From the NCBI GenBank assembly GCA_965230045.1, contig OZ245940.1, forward strand, positions 1,054,001 through 1,118,000: a stretch of 64,000 nt of DNA, written 5' to 3'. The position numbers were made by a program, and so were the translations under genes. The notes beneath the pieces are model-generated. The model had not been told where the DNA came from and did no database searches. It saw only the letters and a list, made by a program, of their open reading frames with translations. Position 1 is the first letter of the stretch, and each line of letters begins with the position of its first letter. This stretch comes from G963662905 sp965230045 (GTDB lineage: Bacteria > Bacteroidota > Bacteroidia > Bacteroidales > WRLA01). Shown piece after piece: positions 28,035-37,597 of this stretch.

Positions 28035-28421
28035 GTGAAAAAGAAAAAAATGACCTTAAGCGTAATAATAATCCTGATTATCATCGGATTGGTTGCCGGA
28101 ACCTTTAGTGGTTTGATTGGCCTGGGCGGCGCAGTGATCATCCTGCCTGCATTTATCTATATCCTTGGAATGAACCAGTACGAAGCCCAGGGCACCAGCC
28201 TGGCTGTAATGCTTCCGCCCATCGGTGCGCTTGCGGCCTGGAATTACTACAAAGAAGGGGCACTCAACCTTAAATATGCATTTATTGTTGCCGCCGCTTT
28301 TCTTATAGGTGGCTATATCGGAAGCCGTTTTGCGCTTTCTATTCCCCAAAATGTGCTGCGAAAAGCACTGGCTTTATTCCTGATCGCCATAGCGCTTAAA
28401 ATGTTTTTCTCAAAGAGCTGA
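28035..28421 (+). CDS. TauE/SafE-family membrane protein, half-size
   Basis: The 128-aa protein has about four helices. It carries the TauE/SafE N-terminal signature GLVAGTFSGLIGLGGAVIILP and QAQGTSLAVML-like text (EAQGTSLAVMLPPIGALAAW). Full TauE/SafE anion exporters are about 250 aa with two such halves, so this one must dimerise or have lost its second half. The start is GTG at 28035, with an ATG at 28050 as an alternative. It lies 14 bp after the large TolB-like gene and 3 bp before the next gene, so it is probably in one transcript. Confidence 0.8.
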   Translation: MKKKKMTLSVIIILIIIGLVAGTFSGLIGLGGAVIILPAFIYILGMNQYEAQGTSLAVMLPPIGALAAWNYYKEGALNLKYAFIVAAAFLIGGYIGSRFALSIPQNVLRKALALFLIAIALKMFFSKS

Positions 28422-28424
28422 TGT

Positions 28425-28865
28425 ATGAACCCCATTGACCCGCGAATTGTAGAATTTATCATGGAGCATCATGTGCTGGCTTTGGCTACATCGGCCAATG
28501 ATCAGGCATATACCGCCAGTTGTTTTTATGTTTTTCTTGAAAATGAAAGGCTTTTTGTGTTTACCAGCGATACGGATACCCGTCATGGCAGCGAGATGAA
28601 CAACAACCCTAAAGTTGCGGCAAATATCGCTTTGGAAACAACGATGGTAGGCCAGATACAGGGCGTTCAGATTACCGGAAATGTAAAGCTTTTATCTGGC
28701 GCGCAACATCAGCTGGCACGCAAAGCCTATTTGAAAAAATTCCCCGTGGCACGTTTGTCAAAGCTGAATTTGTGGGGGCTTGATCCTGAGTTTATTAAAA
28801 TGACGCACAATCGTCTTGGTTTTGGTAAAAAACTGATTTGGAATAAATTAGATAGAATAGCCTAA
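28425..28865 (+). CDS. YhbP/UPF0306-family PNPOx-like flavin-binding protein
   Basis: The 146-aa split-barrel protein has LALATSANDQAYTASCFYVF, FTSDTDTRHGSEM, GVQITGNVKLLSG, ARKAYLKKFPVARL and HNRLGFGKKLIWNKL. The last two blocks match the E. coli YhbP (UPF0306) pattern. Members probably bind FMN or a related cofactor, and the reaction is unknown. The start at 28425 is 3 bp downstream of the TauE-like gene stop. Confidence 0.85.
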   Translation: MNPIDPRIVEFIMEHHVLALATSANDQAYTASCFYVFLENERLFVFTSDTDTRHGSEMNNNPKVAANIALETTMVGQIQGVQITGNVKLLSGAQHQLARKAYLKKFPVARLSKLNLWGLDPEFIKMTHNRLGFGKKLIWNKLDRIA

Positions 28866-29110
28866 TTTACGATCTTTTCGATTTGACCAAAATGGGCTAA
28901 ATTTTCTGTGGAATTCCCCAAACCTTTGCCAGCAGCAGTTTTCAGTATTCTTAAGAATTTTGTATCAAAAGATTAGCCCAAATTGTTCATTTCCCTGTTG
29001 ATAATTTTTTATAGTCTGACGCTTGTTTTCTAAGTATATTGCAAGGACTTTTTTCAGCAATGTAAATCTTATTCACCAAATAATATTCATCAATAAGCGC
29101 ACACTTTAAA

Positions 29111-31843
29111 ATGGATAACAGCCTTTTTCCCGAACAGCAAATCAAAGAACAAGACGTACAGGAACAGGATCTGTACGGAGTAATCTTAAAGAAAAGAATG
29201 AGGCCAAACAGAGCATCACGTACTGAAGAAAAACCGGAAAAGCTTCAAGTTGATGTTCAGGCAAAACAAAAAGAAAGTGAACAAATACCTGATATGACTC
29301 CTAAAAAAACTGATACCGAAAAAATCTATGAGTATAATGAGGTCGTGAATAAAGCGACCGAATATTTTAAAGGTGATGAGCTGGCCGCCAATGTATGGGC
29401 AAATAAATACGCCCTGAAAGATTCTGCCGGCAATATCTACGAATCCAGCCCGGAAGATATGCACAGGCGCATTGCCTCCGAAATTGCACGCATCGAGCAA
29501 AAATATCCTAATCCCATGAGCGAAGAGGAAGTGTATGAGCTGATCCGTGATTTTAAATATATCATCCCGCAGGGAAGCCCAATGTCGGGTATTGGGAACG
29601 AACATCAGATTGTTTCCCTGTCAAACTGTTTTGTTATTGGCAACGATGGCGCTTCCGATTCTTACGGAGCGATTATGAAAACAGATCAGGAACAGGTGCA
29701 GCTGATGAAAAGACGCGGTGGTGTGGGACATGACCTGTCGCATATACGCCCCAAAGGCAGCCCGGTGAAAAACAGTGCGCTTACATCTACCGGTATCGTG
29801 CCCTTTATGGAACGCTTCTCCAATTCCACCCGTGAAGTGGCTCAGGATGGCCGCCGCGGTGCCCTTATGCTGAGTATTTCCGTTTCCCATCCCGATGCAG
29901 AAGATTTTATCGATGCAAAAATGGAAGCCGGAAAAGTTACCGGAGCCAATGTTTCCGTTAAGCTGAATGATGAATTTATGCGTGCAGTTGTCATTGATGG
30001 CGATTTTGTGCAGAAATATCCAATAGATTCCGATGCCCCTACTTATACCAAAACGATTAAAGCCCGTAAGCTTTGGGAAAAAATCGTTCATAATGCATGG
30101 AAATCGGCCGAGCCCGGAATTATGTTCTGGGATACAATCATCCGTGAGTCTGTTCCGGATTCATACTCCGACAAAGGCTTTACTACTGTTTCTACAAACC
30201 CCTGCGGCGAAATCCCGCTTTGCCCCTACGACAGTTGCCGCCTTCTGGCCATCAACCTCTATTCTTATGTTGAAAAACCTTTCACAGCAGATGCCAGCTT
30301 TAACTCCGAATTTTTTGCTAAGCATGTACGCGCAGCGCAACGAATGATGGATGATATCGTTGACCTCGAAGTAGAAAAGGTTGATAAAATCCTCGCAAAG
30401 ATTGATAGCGATCCGGAAGACGGTGAAACAAAGCGCATCGAGCGTAAGCTTTGGGAAAAAATCCGTGCAAAAGCCCTTCAGGGAAGACGTACCGGTTTTG
30501 GAATTACTGCCGAAGGAGATATGCTGGCGGCACTTGGCGTGCGCTATGGCTCAGAAGAAGCAATCGATTTTTCCGTAGAAGTTCATAAACTGCTGGCACT
30601 CGAAGCTTACCGTTCCAGCGTGCAAATGGCCAAAGAACGGGGCGCTTTTGAAGTTTATGATTATAAAAAAGAAGAAAATAACCCATTCATCCAGCGCATC
30701 CGAAAAGAGGCCCCTTTCATTTATAATGAGATGAAAAAATATGGCCGCCGCAATATTGCACTGCTTACCATTGCTCCCACAGGTAGTGTAAGTATCTGTA
30801 CGCAAACTACTTCGGGTATTGAGCCTGTGTTTATGGTGAGCTACAAACGCCGCCGCAAAGTAAATCCCAACGATAAAAAGTCCAATGTTACTTTTGTGGA
30901 TGAGGTAGGCGATGCCTGGGAAGAATACAATGTGTTCCATCCGCGTTTTATTACCTGGCTCCAAGCCAATGGCTATAATCCGGATGAGGTGAAAACATAT
31001 CCCGAAGACAAACTGCAGGAATTGATCGAGGCTTCTCCTTATTTTGGCGCAACAGCCAATGATGTGGACTGGGTTGCCAAAGTAAAAATGCAGGGAGCCG
31101 TTCAGAAGTGGGTAGATCACAGCATCAGTGTTACCGTAAACCTTCCTTCCGATGTGAAAGAAGAACTGATTGGCGATATTTATAAAACCGCCTGGGAATC
31201 GGGATGTAAAGGAATGACCGTTTATCGCGATGGAAGCCGCTCAGGTGTTTTGATCAGCGATAAACCCAAGAAAAAAGAGAAGCAGGCCATTGAAGAAAAT
31301 CAGGCTCCTCCACGTCCGAAAAAACTGGAAGCCTCTGTTGTACGTTTCCAAAATGAAAAAGAAAAATGGGTTGCCGTTGTGGGTATCCTCGATGGACGGC
31401 CTTATGAGATATTTACCGGTAAGGCCGAAGGATTTTATGCGCCAAACTGGGTGCAAAAAGGTTGGGTAATCAAAAACCGCACAGAATCCGGCAAAAGCCG
31501 TTACGATTTTCAATTTGAAGACAAAGAAGGCTATAAAACAACCATCGAAGGCCTTTCGCGTTCGTTCGATAAAACCTATTGGAACTACGCTAAGCTGATC
31601 AGCGGAATCCTGCGCCACGGCATGCCTTTGACCAATGTGGTGGATTTGGTTTCCAAACTCACCCTCGACAATGATTCCATCAATACCTGGACTGTTGGCG
31701 TAGGGCGTGCACTCAAGAAATTCGTTTCCGATGGCGCCAAGCCGAAAGACGCGGCCTGTCCCAGTTGTGGAGAGCCTAACGGCCTGATTTACCAGGAAGG
31801 CTGTTTGGTATGCAAATCCTGCGGCTACTCTAAATGCGGCTAG
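29111..31843 (+). CDS. nrdJ: Adenosylcobalamin-dependent (class II) ribonucleotide reductase
   Basis: The 910-aa enzyme reduces ribonucleotides to deoxyribonucleotides using vitamin B12. Active-site blocks are VSLSNCFVIG (first Cys), STNPCGEIPLCPYDSCRL (central Cys/Glu), LTIAPTGSVSICTQTTSG and WVDHSISVTVNLP. The C-terminus is a Cys-rich tail, CPSCGEPNGLIYQEGCLVCK then SCGYSKCG, the redox/zinc-like end of this subfamily. An acidic N-terminal extension of about 75 aa precedes the core. No cobalamin riboswitch or NrdR box is evident in the 245-bp upstream gap (28866-29110). A weak hairpin with a T-run follows the gene. Confidence 0.95.
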   Translation: MDNSLFPEQQIKEQDVQEQDLYGVILKKRMRPNRASRTEEKPEKLQVDVQAKQKESEQIPDMTPKKTDTEKIYEYNEVVNKATEYFKGDELAANVWANKYALKDSAGNIYESSPEDMHRRIASEIARIEQKYPNPMSEEEVYELIRDFKYIIPQGSPMSGIGNEHQIVSLSNCFVIGNDGASDSYGAIMKTDQEQVQLMKRRGGVGHDLSHIRPKGSPVKNSALTSTGIVPFMERFSNSTREVAQDGRRGALMLSISVSHPDAEDFIDAKMEAGKVTGANVSVKLNDEFMRAVVIDGDFVQKYPIDSDAPTYTKTIKARKLWEKIVHNAWKSAEPGIMFWDTIIRESVPDSYSDKGFTTVSTNPCGEIPLCPYDSCRLLAINLYSYVEKPFTADASFNSEFFAKHVRAAQRMMDDIVDLEVEKVDKILAKIDSDPEDGETKRIERKLWEKIRAKALQGRRTGFGITAEGDMLAALGVRYGSEEAIDFSVEVHKLLALEAYRSSVQMAKERGAFEVYDYKKEENNPFIQRIRKEAPFIYNEMKKYGRRNIALLTIAPTGSVSICTQTTSGIEPVFMVSYKRRRKVNPNDKKSNVTFVDEVGDAWEEYNVFHPRFITWLQANGYNPDEVKTYPEDKLQELIEASPYFGATANDVDWVAKVKMQGAVQKWVDHSISVTVNLPSDVKEELIGDIYKTAWESGCKGMTVYRDGSRSGVLISDKPKKKEKQAIEENQAPPRPKKLEASVVRFQNEKEKWVAVVGILDGRPYEIFTGKAEGFYAPNWVQKGWVIKNRTESGKSRYDFQFEDKEGYKTTIEGLSRSFDKTYWNYAKLISGILRHGMPLTNVVDLVSKLTLDNDSINTWTVGVGRALKKFVSDGAKPKDAACPSCGEPNGLIYQEGCLVCKSCGYSKCG

Positions 31844-31871
31844 GACATTGTTTTAATATTAACTGATTATT

Positions 31872-31911
31872 GAAAAAACTGCATCTGTGAAAACAGTTGT
31901 GGTTTTTTTTT
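31872..31911 (+). terminator. Probable terminator after nrdJ
   Basis: AACTGCATCTGT and ACAGTTGTGGTT can pair (one mismatch, G-U pairs) around a GAAA loop, followed by a run of about nine T residues. Confidence 0.55.
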
Positions 31912-31997
31912 ATGGGTATTAAAATAAATTACAATTATCTGTATATTTGTTGACAATGATCTAAAGTGTTCTTACTTTTGTAGTTCAACCAAAAAAG

Positions 31998-32642
31998 ATG
32001 TACCGCCTCATTTTGTTTTTCATTGCCTTGTTTTTGGCCGTTGAATGCTCTTATTCAGTGCTTCATCGCATTGCGTATGAGAAACGCCTGGATGTATTTT
32101 TATGCTCGGAGGATGATTTCCTAAACGGGGACCTGGTTTTCAGGCGGGGCAAGAGCATTAGCAGCTATGCAGTGCTGATGAGCGATGAACACAGCCAAAG
32201 CCCTTATTCCCATGCCGGTATGATCGTAAAGGAGAAAGGCTGTACTTTTGTGGTACATGCTGTCCCGGGAGAAAGCAAAGGGCCTGATTATGTGCGAAAG
32301 GAAAGGATCAAAGAATTCCTTTCCTACAAAAAATGCGCACGGGCAGCAATTTACCGAACGGCTTATTCAAACGAAACTGCAAGCATCGCAGCCGAAAAAG
32401 CCCTCGCTTTTTTTGAACGAAAAATTTTGTTTGATGATGAATATCAGTTGAATGAGCCTTCAAAGCTTTATTGCACGGAATTGATTTATGAAGCATTCCT
32501 TGCCACAGGGGTTTCTTTGACGAATAATCAGTTTGATAGCATTTCATTTCCCGTAAAAAGCAAAATCCTGTTTCCGGGAACATTGCTTTCCTATGCACCT
32601 TTGACAATAATTTCGGGATTTAATCCTAATTCTAACCATTAA
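31998..32642 (+). CDS. YiiX-like permuted papain-fold (NlpC/P60 superfamily) cysteine hydrolase
   Basis: The 214-aa protein has an N-terminal signal/anchor (LILFFIALFLAVECSYSVL). It shows the permuted NlpC/P60 layout: GDLVFRRGKS, then the His in YSHAGMIVKEKG (about residue 74), and the Cys in KLYCTELIYEAFLATGVSL (about 155). YiiX/YebB-type enzymes probably cleave peptide or amide bonds in the envelope. It ends 10 bp before the next gene, a lipoprotein gene in the same direction. Confidence 0.85.
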   Translation: MYRLILFFIALFLAVECSYSVLHRIAYEKRLDVFLCSEDDFLNGDLVFRRGKSISSYAVLMSDEHSQSPYSHAGMIVKEKGCTFVVHAVPGESKGPDYVRKERIKEFLSYKKCARAAIYRTAYSNETASIAAEKALAFFERKILFDDEYQLNEPSKLYCTELIYEAFLATGVSLTNNQFDSISFPVKSKILFPGTLLSYAPLTIISGFNPNSNH

Positions 32643-32652
32643 AACCAGTTTT

Positions 32653-33048
32653 ATGAAAAAGTTTGTTTTGTTTTTTGCAGTATTATTTGGCGTCAGCCTC
32701 TTTATGGCCTGTGGCGGATCTTCTTCCCCCGGCGATAAAGCCGTTAAAATCAACCAGAAGCTTGCCGATGGCGATATGGATTATGTTATGGATAACCTTT
32801 ATGTTGGGAAAGAAGATATGACCGACGAGGAAAAAGAGAAAGTAAAAGGACTACTCCAAATGGGCAAAGCCGAAGCCGATAGCCAGGGCGGGATCAAGTC
32901 CATTGAAGTAGTGGAAGAAAAAATTGATGAAGATGGCAAAAAAGCCAAAGTGACCCTTAAAATGGTGATGGGCAATGGCGAGGAAGATACAGACGATGTA
33001 ACTATGATCAATGATGATGGTTGCTGGAAAATGAGCCTGGGAAACTAA
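32653..33048 (+). CDS. DUF4878-like lipoprotein
   Basis: The 131-aa protein has a signal peptide ending in the lipobox LFMACGG. The mature part is small and acidic, starting SSSPGDKAVKINQKLADGD and ending DVTMINDDGCWKMSLGN. This is the DUF4878 (NTF2-like) pattern of Bacteroidota lipoproteins of unknown function. A terminator follows within 25 bp. Confidence 0.8.
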   Translation: MKKFVLFFAVLFGVSLFMACGGSSSPGDKAVKINQKLADGDMDYVMDNLYVGKEDMTDEEKEKVKGLLQMGKAEADSQGGIKSIEVVEEKIDEDGKKAKVTLKMVMGNGEEDTDDVTMINDDGCWKMSLGN

Positions 33049-33072
33049 TGTGTTTATTTTCCTTATGGAACG

Positions 33073-33103
33073 AAGCCTGCTTTATGATGAAGCGGGCTTT
33101 TTT
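33073..33103 (+). terminator. Intrinsic terminator after the lipoprotein gene
   Basis: A 10-bp stem AAGCCTGCTT/AAGCGGGCTT has a seven-base loop and a T-run. The GTG start of the AraC gene is 13 bp further on. Confidence 0.85.
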
Positions 33104-33116
33104 GTAGTTTTGATCT

Positions 33117-34037
33117 GTGAAACAAAAGCTTCATATACCGGAAGATAATATCTACAGGCTGGGGGAGGATGCTACCTTTGATAAACTGCCTGCGGACAAA
33201 AACCATATTGTTTGTTCTGCGATCCGGTATTTTGAAGATGTGGAAACGAGCCGTGGCTACTCCCTGAAAATTACACTCCGGGGAACAGAAACGTATTTTT
33301 TGGGCGACAAAAGAATAGACTTAGTCCCCGATCAGGTGTTTTTGGTCAATAAAAACAGTAGCTACATTTCCCTTATTGATTCCAATGAAAAGGTTTTGGG
33401 CGTATGCTTTTATTTCTCCGAAAAATGCCTGCATAATGTTTTGAATGATTTAACGCAAAGAGATACAAAAAAACTGGATGAACCTTTAAAGGATTTTTTC
33501 AATTGGCAGGGCTTCCCGGAGCTTCTTTTCCCTCAGGCCACATCCGGCCATTGGCATTTGTTCCGGCGTATTGCTCAGGATATTGCTACAGGGCATACCA
33601 CAGGAACTCTTCAGGAAGAACTGTTTTACTATCTGGCAGCATCTGCTGTTCAGGCTTCCGGCGATGTAATGCTCCAGCTTGACCGGCTTAACAGTAAAAA
33701 ATTATCTACAAGAATGGAGTTGCTGCGTCGTTTAAATCTTGCAAAAAATTATATAGACGACAGCCCAGCACAAAATCCCGGCATAAGTGAGCTGTCCGAA
33801 ATTGCCATGATGTCGGATTTTCATTTTATCCGAAGCTTTAAACAGGCTTTTGGCCTGAGCCCGCATCAGTACCATAATAAATGCCGCATGGAGAAAGCTG
33901 CCTTTTTGATCAGCAGAAGAAAAAACACCATCAGCGAAATTGCTGCCTTTGTGGGTTTCCCCGATGTGCACAGCTTTTCTGCCTGTTTTAAAAAATACTT
34001 TGGGAGCGCACCATCATTATGGACTGAAACAAATTAG
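33117..34037 (+). CDS. AraC-family transcriptional regulator
   Basis: The 306-aa protein starts at a GTG. An N-terminal cupin-like sensing region (SLKITLRGTETYFLGDKRID) is followed by two C-terminal helix-turn-helix units. The first is GISELSEIAMMSDFHFIRSF and the second NTISEIAAFVGFPDVHSFSA, ending CFKKYFGSAPSLW, the AraC signature. The ligand and targets are unknown. It lies just upstream of the C10 protease gene in the same orientation and may control it, though that is only positional. Confidence 0.92.
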   Translation: MKQKLHIPEDNIYRLGEDATFDKLPADKNHIVCSAIRYFEDVETSRGYSLKITLRGTETYFLGDKRIDLVPDQVFLVNKNSSYISLIDSNEKVLGVCFYFSEKCLHNVLNDLTQRDTKKLDEPLKDFFNWQGFPELLFPQATSGHWHLFRRIAQDIATGHTTGTLQEELFYYLAASAVQASGDVMLQLDRLNSKKLSTRMELLRRLNLAKNYIDDSPAQNPGISELSEIAMMSDFHFIRSFKQAFGLSPHQYHNKCRMEKAAFLISRRKNTISEIAAFVGFPDVHSFSACFKKYFGSAPSLWTETN

Positions 34038-34104
34038 CAGTTTTTCACAAGTCAGATCCAGATTTTCTTTCTTGCTTTGTAATCTAACCCAAATTACAAA
34101 CCAA

Positions 34105-35529
34105 ATGAAGCAATTATTAGTTAAACTAACATTTGCCCTGCTGTTGGTATTTCTGGCAGGAGCATCTGTTTGGGCACAGGAAATCAGCAGGCAAGAGGCC
34201 CGGGAGCTTGCAGAAGAATTCGTAAATTACAAAAACATCAGGAGTGAATTGTCAGAAATGGAACCGGTCACTGAGTCGGGGCAGGCGATGGCATGGCTTG
34301 TTGATTTAGAACCGGAAGGATTTATCCTGATTCCGTCCGATGAGCGCTTATGTGCCGTGCTGGCCTATTCTTTTAAGGGAAGTTTTGATGCGCAAAGCCC
34401 GGAATGGCAAGAAGCGATGGTTTTTATCAAAAATGACATCCGGAAGCGGCAGCAAATGGCAGAAGAACAGAAATGGGGCATAAGCCGGAGCCGTGCAATG
34501 CTGCGTTCGGCTGAGCGCTTGTCTGCTGTTTTTGAACAATGGCCGCCGGAAGGAACAACATCAAGCGGTGGATGGCTTGAAACTTACTGGAAACAGAGCG
34601 CGCCTTATAACGCAATGTGCCCTGTTGATCCCAATACAGGAAACCGTAGCCTGGCGGGCTGTCCTGCTACTGCAATGGGGATGATCCTGGACTACAATAA
34701 AGAGATCCACAATACTGCTTTTACAGAAGAAGACGCCTACTTCCATAATTTTGGTGCCGGCAATCAGTATATGATCGACGACGCACACGAAGAACATGAT
34801 TTTCCTTCATTTTCTGAGCTTAATGTTTATTTACAGGAGATTGAAAATATTTATATTGCTGAAGGTGAGTTGAATATGGAGCAGATTGCCGCACTGAGCT
34901 TTGCCTGTGGCATTGCCGCCAAACAGGTGTACAGTTCTTCCGTCAGTGGGACTTCTGGCATTCATCAGGCACATAATGCCTGGCAACGTTTTGGATATGA
35001 TACTTGCAAACTGGTTTATCCGGAGGATACTACTATTGTGGACCGGTTAAAGCAGAACATGATGAACGCCCATCCGGCGCAGGTCGGGCTTTTGGACGGC
35101 CCACCGGTAACAGCCGGACATAATGTTGTTGCCGATGGTTATAATACCGACGAGTTTTTCCATCTGAATTTTGGTTGGGGCGGGCAAGCCAATGCCTGGT
35201 ATCGTATGCCTCCCGAAAGTGCACCCTATAATCTTACATCCATCGAAGGTATTGTGCTCGATATTGCCGCCTGGGAATACCATGTGCGCGTGCAGGAGCA
35301 AGAACATATGGATATAAGAATATTTCCGTTGCCTGCTGTAAATGAGGTTTTTATTGAATCCGAGCAATTGTCCGGCGAAAAAGCAACACGTATTTTTAGC
35401 CTGGATGGCCGTTTGCTGCAATCTGATATGCTCCGTTTTCCAAAAGCGAAAATCAATGTTTCTAAACTGCCAAACGGAGTTTATCTGCTGGATGTGGAGG
35501 ATGCATGTGTGTATAAACTCATCAAATAA
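34105..35529 (+). CDS. C10-family cysteine protease (streptopain-like), T9SS-type cargo
   Basis: The roughly 474-aa secreted protease is read from the ATG at 34105 (MKQLLVKLTFALLLVFLAG, signal peptide). An upstream in-frame start lies inside the AraC gene and is rejected. After a Spi-like propeptide (ISRQEARELAEEFVNYKN), the catalytic Cys is in SLAGCPATAMGMILDYN and the His in VTAGHNVVADGYNTDEFFHL, with NFGWGGQANAWY. The C-terminal 75 aa (FPLPAVNEVFIESEQLSG, SKLPNGVYLLDVED) resemble a type IX secretion sorting domain. Homologues include interpain and PrtT. Confidence 0.93.
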   Translation: MKQLLVKLTFALLLVFLAGASVWAQEISRQEARELAEEFVNYKNIRSELSEMEPVTESGQAMAWLVDLEPEGFILIPSDERLCAVLAYSFKGSFDAQSPEWQEAMVFIKNDIRKRQQMAEEQKWGISRSRAMLRSAERLSAVFEQWPPEGTTSSGGWLETYWKQSAPYNAMCPVDPNTGNRSLAGCPATAMGMILDYNKEIHNTAFTEEDAYFHNFGAGNQYMIDDAHEEHDFPSFSELNVYLQEIENIYIAEGELNMEQIAALSFACGIAAKQVYSSSVSGTSGIHQAHNAWQRFGYDTCKLVYPEDTTIVDRLKQNMMNAHPAQVGLLDGPPVTAGHNVVADGYNTDEFFHLNFGWGGQANAWYRMPPESAPYNLTSIEGIVLDIAAWEYHVRVQEQEHMDIRIFPLPAVNEVFIESEQLSGEKATRIFSLDGRLLQSDMLRFPKAKINVSKLPNGVYLLDVEDACVYKLIK

Positions 35530-35541
35530 TACCTCAGAATG

Positions 35542-35580
35542 CTTCATCGGATAACTTCATTTTATCCGATGAAGTTTTTA
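35542..35580. terminator. Bidirectional terminator between convergent genes
   Basis: A perfect 13-bp stem CTTCATCGGATAA/TTATCCGATGAAG has a seven-base loop and a T-run on the plus side. It serves the C10 protease gene and probably also the convergent CPBP gene. Confidence 0.85.
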
Positions 35581-36513
35581 TTCCGCCTTCGTTTTGCCGT
35601 CCCTGTAATATTTATAAATCAAGCTGATAATGGCGATGCTGATGAAAAAGGAAGCGGTGATGAGCGCATAAGATTCGGTATGGCCAAAATCCTCAGCGGA
35701 AGTTTCAGTTACAGAATTAAAAGCAAGATAACCGGCAATGGTTGCGCCAAAGTTATTGATGAAATGCGCCAAAATGGGCAGCCATAAACTTCCCGACCAC
35801 AAATAAAGGTAGCCAAAGATCATTCCCAGCAAGAAACGGGGCAAAAAGCCGTAAAACTGCATATGGATTGCACTGAAAATCACAGCGGTAATGATAATTC
35901 CCATATGAGCGTTTTTCGTCCAGCGGCTGAAAATATTCTGCAAAACGCCCCGGAAAACCAGCTCCTCGCCCAAAGCAGGCATAACTGCTATAATCAGCAC
36001 ATTGGCCAAGAGGGCAGGGATTCCCCGAACATTAAGGAAGATCTCAACAATCTGTGCCGCTTTGGCTTCCTGTTCCATCATCCAGGTTTCCAGACCCGAA
36101 AGTGCGGCAGGTAATTCCAATGCTTCATTCCATTCTGCCAGGCGCACGATAAATGGCAACATGCTAAATATCAATACTATTGTTAAGGCTGAAGGGATGA
36201 TCTTTGGGTTTGTTTTTAAACCGAGATAATTCAGATATGCTTTCTTTTGTGCAATCAAAGCAAAAGCAAAGGCAGGAATCACCAGCATGCCCAGCTGGTT
36301 GGCAAACTGAAACAGCTTTAAAAAGGCAATTTGTGCCGGATCATTCATATCGGCCGTAAGAGCCGAATTAAAAATAAAATCCGAACCCCAGATAAAAAAG
36401 CTGACCAAAATCGCCAGCAAACTGACAAAAAGAAGTGATGCAATGGCAAGCATCAAAAAGATGAGCAATTGCATGAATGGACTGTATTTATTGAGGAATG
36501 AGCTGCTGTTCAT
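35578..36513 (-). CDS. CPBP-family intramembrane metalloprotease
   Basis: The protein is about 311 aa from the ATG at 36513 (MNSSSFLNKYSPFMQL). A longer reading to 36624 overlaps the dus gene and is rejected. It has multiple membrane helices and the three CPBP/CAAX motifs: GEELVFRGVLQNIF (EExxxR), AIHMQFYGFLPRFLLGMIFG (FxxxH-like) and ILAHFINNFGATI (HxxxN/D). It probably cleaves membrane proteins. The bacteriocin-immunity role seen in some relatives is not supported by context here. Confidence 0.9.
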   Translation of the reverse strand: MNSSSFLNKYSPFMQLLIFLMLAIASLLFVSLLAILVSFFIWGSDFIFNSALTADMNDPAQIAFLKLFQFANQLGMLVIPAFAFALIAQKKAYLNYLGLKTNPKIIPSALTIVLIFSMLPFIVRLAEWNEALELPAALSGLETWMMEQEAKAAQIVEIFLNVRGIPALLANVLIIAVMPALGEELVFRGVLQNIFSRWTKNAHMGIIITAVIFSAIHMQFYGFLPRFLLGMIFGYLYLWSGSLWLPILAHFINNFGATIAGYLAFNSVTETSAEDFGHTESYALITASFFISIAIISLIYKYYRDGKTKAE

Positions 36514-36559
36514 GGGTAAATGATTATTTTTGACGCTAAAATACAAAAGGATTGCATGC

Positions 36560-37546
36560 ATGAAGATAGGGGATATTGATTTTGGTGATTTTCCGGTTTT
36601 TCTGGCACCCCTTGAAGATATCACGGATTTGCCTTACCGTTTGATTTGCCGCGAATACGGAGCAGATTTGGTTTATACGGAATTTGTGTCTTCCGATGCT
36701 TTGATCCGCGATGTGAACCGAAGTGTGGATAAATCGCGCATTGAAGAAAAGGAACGTCCGGTAGCGATCCAGATTTTCGGGCACGATGAGGAAAGCATGC
36801 GGCTGGCAGCGCAGAAAGTTGCAGAGGCAAAACCCGATTTGATTGATATCAATTGGGGCTGTCCGGTGCGCAAAGTTGTTGCCAAGGGTGCCGGATCAGC
36901 AATACTGAAAGATATCCCAAAAATGCTACGCATTACCAAAGCGGTTGTGGATGCCGTGGATCTGCCGGTTACCGTCAAAACCCGTCTTGGCTGGGATCAT
37001 ACCCATAAGCCTATTGTGGATGTGGCCGAACAATTGCAGGATGTCGGGATTAAAGCAATAAGCATACATGGCAGGACGCGCAGCCAGATGTACGGCGGTG
37101 AAGCCGATTGGGAGTTGATCAAAGCCGTCAAGCAAAATCCGCGCATGAAAATACCCGTTATCGGCAATGGCGATGTGGATTCACCGCAGGTGGCAAAGAT
37201 GCGTTTTGAGCATAGCGGCGTTGATGCCATTATGATCGGACGTGCTGCAATCGGAAATCCGTGGCTTTTTGCACAAGTAAAAAATTATTTAAATAACGGT
37301 ATCCTGGATACACATGTTCCTGTTGATGACCGCTTGGAACTTTGCAAACGCCATCTCGAAGCAGAAATAAAACACAAAGGAGAGCGGGCTGCCGTAATCG
37401 AGATGCGTAAACTTTATGCCAAATATTTTAAAGGAATTGATCATTTTAAAGCCTTCCGCATGATGCTGATGGAAGTGGAAGATAAAAATGACGTTTGGAA
37501 TATTTTTGAAAAAATTGACCGTTTTTATCATCAGGATGAAAAATAA
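36560..37546 (+). CDS. dusB: tRNA-dihydrouridine synthase (DusB-like)
   Basis: The 328-aa FMN enzyme reduces uridine to dihydrouridine in tRNA D-loops. The start MKIGDIDFGDFPVFLAPLED is at 36560. Visible blocks are APLEDITDLPYRLICREYGA, VAIQIFGHDEE, DINWGCPVRKVVAKGAG (catalytic Cys in GCP), VTVKTRLGW, ISIHGRTRSQMY and VIGNGDV...IMIGRAAIGNPWLF. These match the Dus family closely. It is followed 51 bp later by a response-regulator gene. Confidence 0.94.
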   Translation: MKIGDIDFGDFPVFLAPLEDITDLPYRLICREYGADLVYTEFVSSDALIRDVNRSVDKSRIEEKERPVAIQIFGHDEESMRLAAQKVAEAKPDLIDINWGCPVRKVVAKGAGSAILKDIPKMLRITKAVVDAVDLPVTVKTRLGWDHTHKPIVDVAEQLQDVGIKAISIHGRTRSQMYGGEADWELIKAVKQNPRMKIPVIGNGDVDSPQVAKMRFEHSGVDAIMIGRAAIGNPWLFAQVKNYLNNGILDTHVPVDDRLELCKRHLEAEIKHKGERAAVIEMRKLYAKYFKGIDHFKAFRMMLMEVEDKNDVWNIFEKIDRFYHQDEK

Positions 37547-37597
37547 TCTTTAATTTTATACGTCCATTTGATTTAGAAACAATTAATTAGCAAAGTT

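Noticed and set aside
28866..29110. Cobalamin riboswitch or NrdR box upstream of nrdJ
   Set aside because: I could not find the conserved B12-box or a NrdR-type palindrome in this gap.
33940..34104. A 55-residue N-terminal extension of the C10 protease
   Set aside because: It overlaps the AraC gene, and the signal peptide begins at the ATG 34105.
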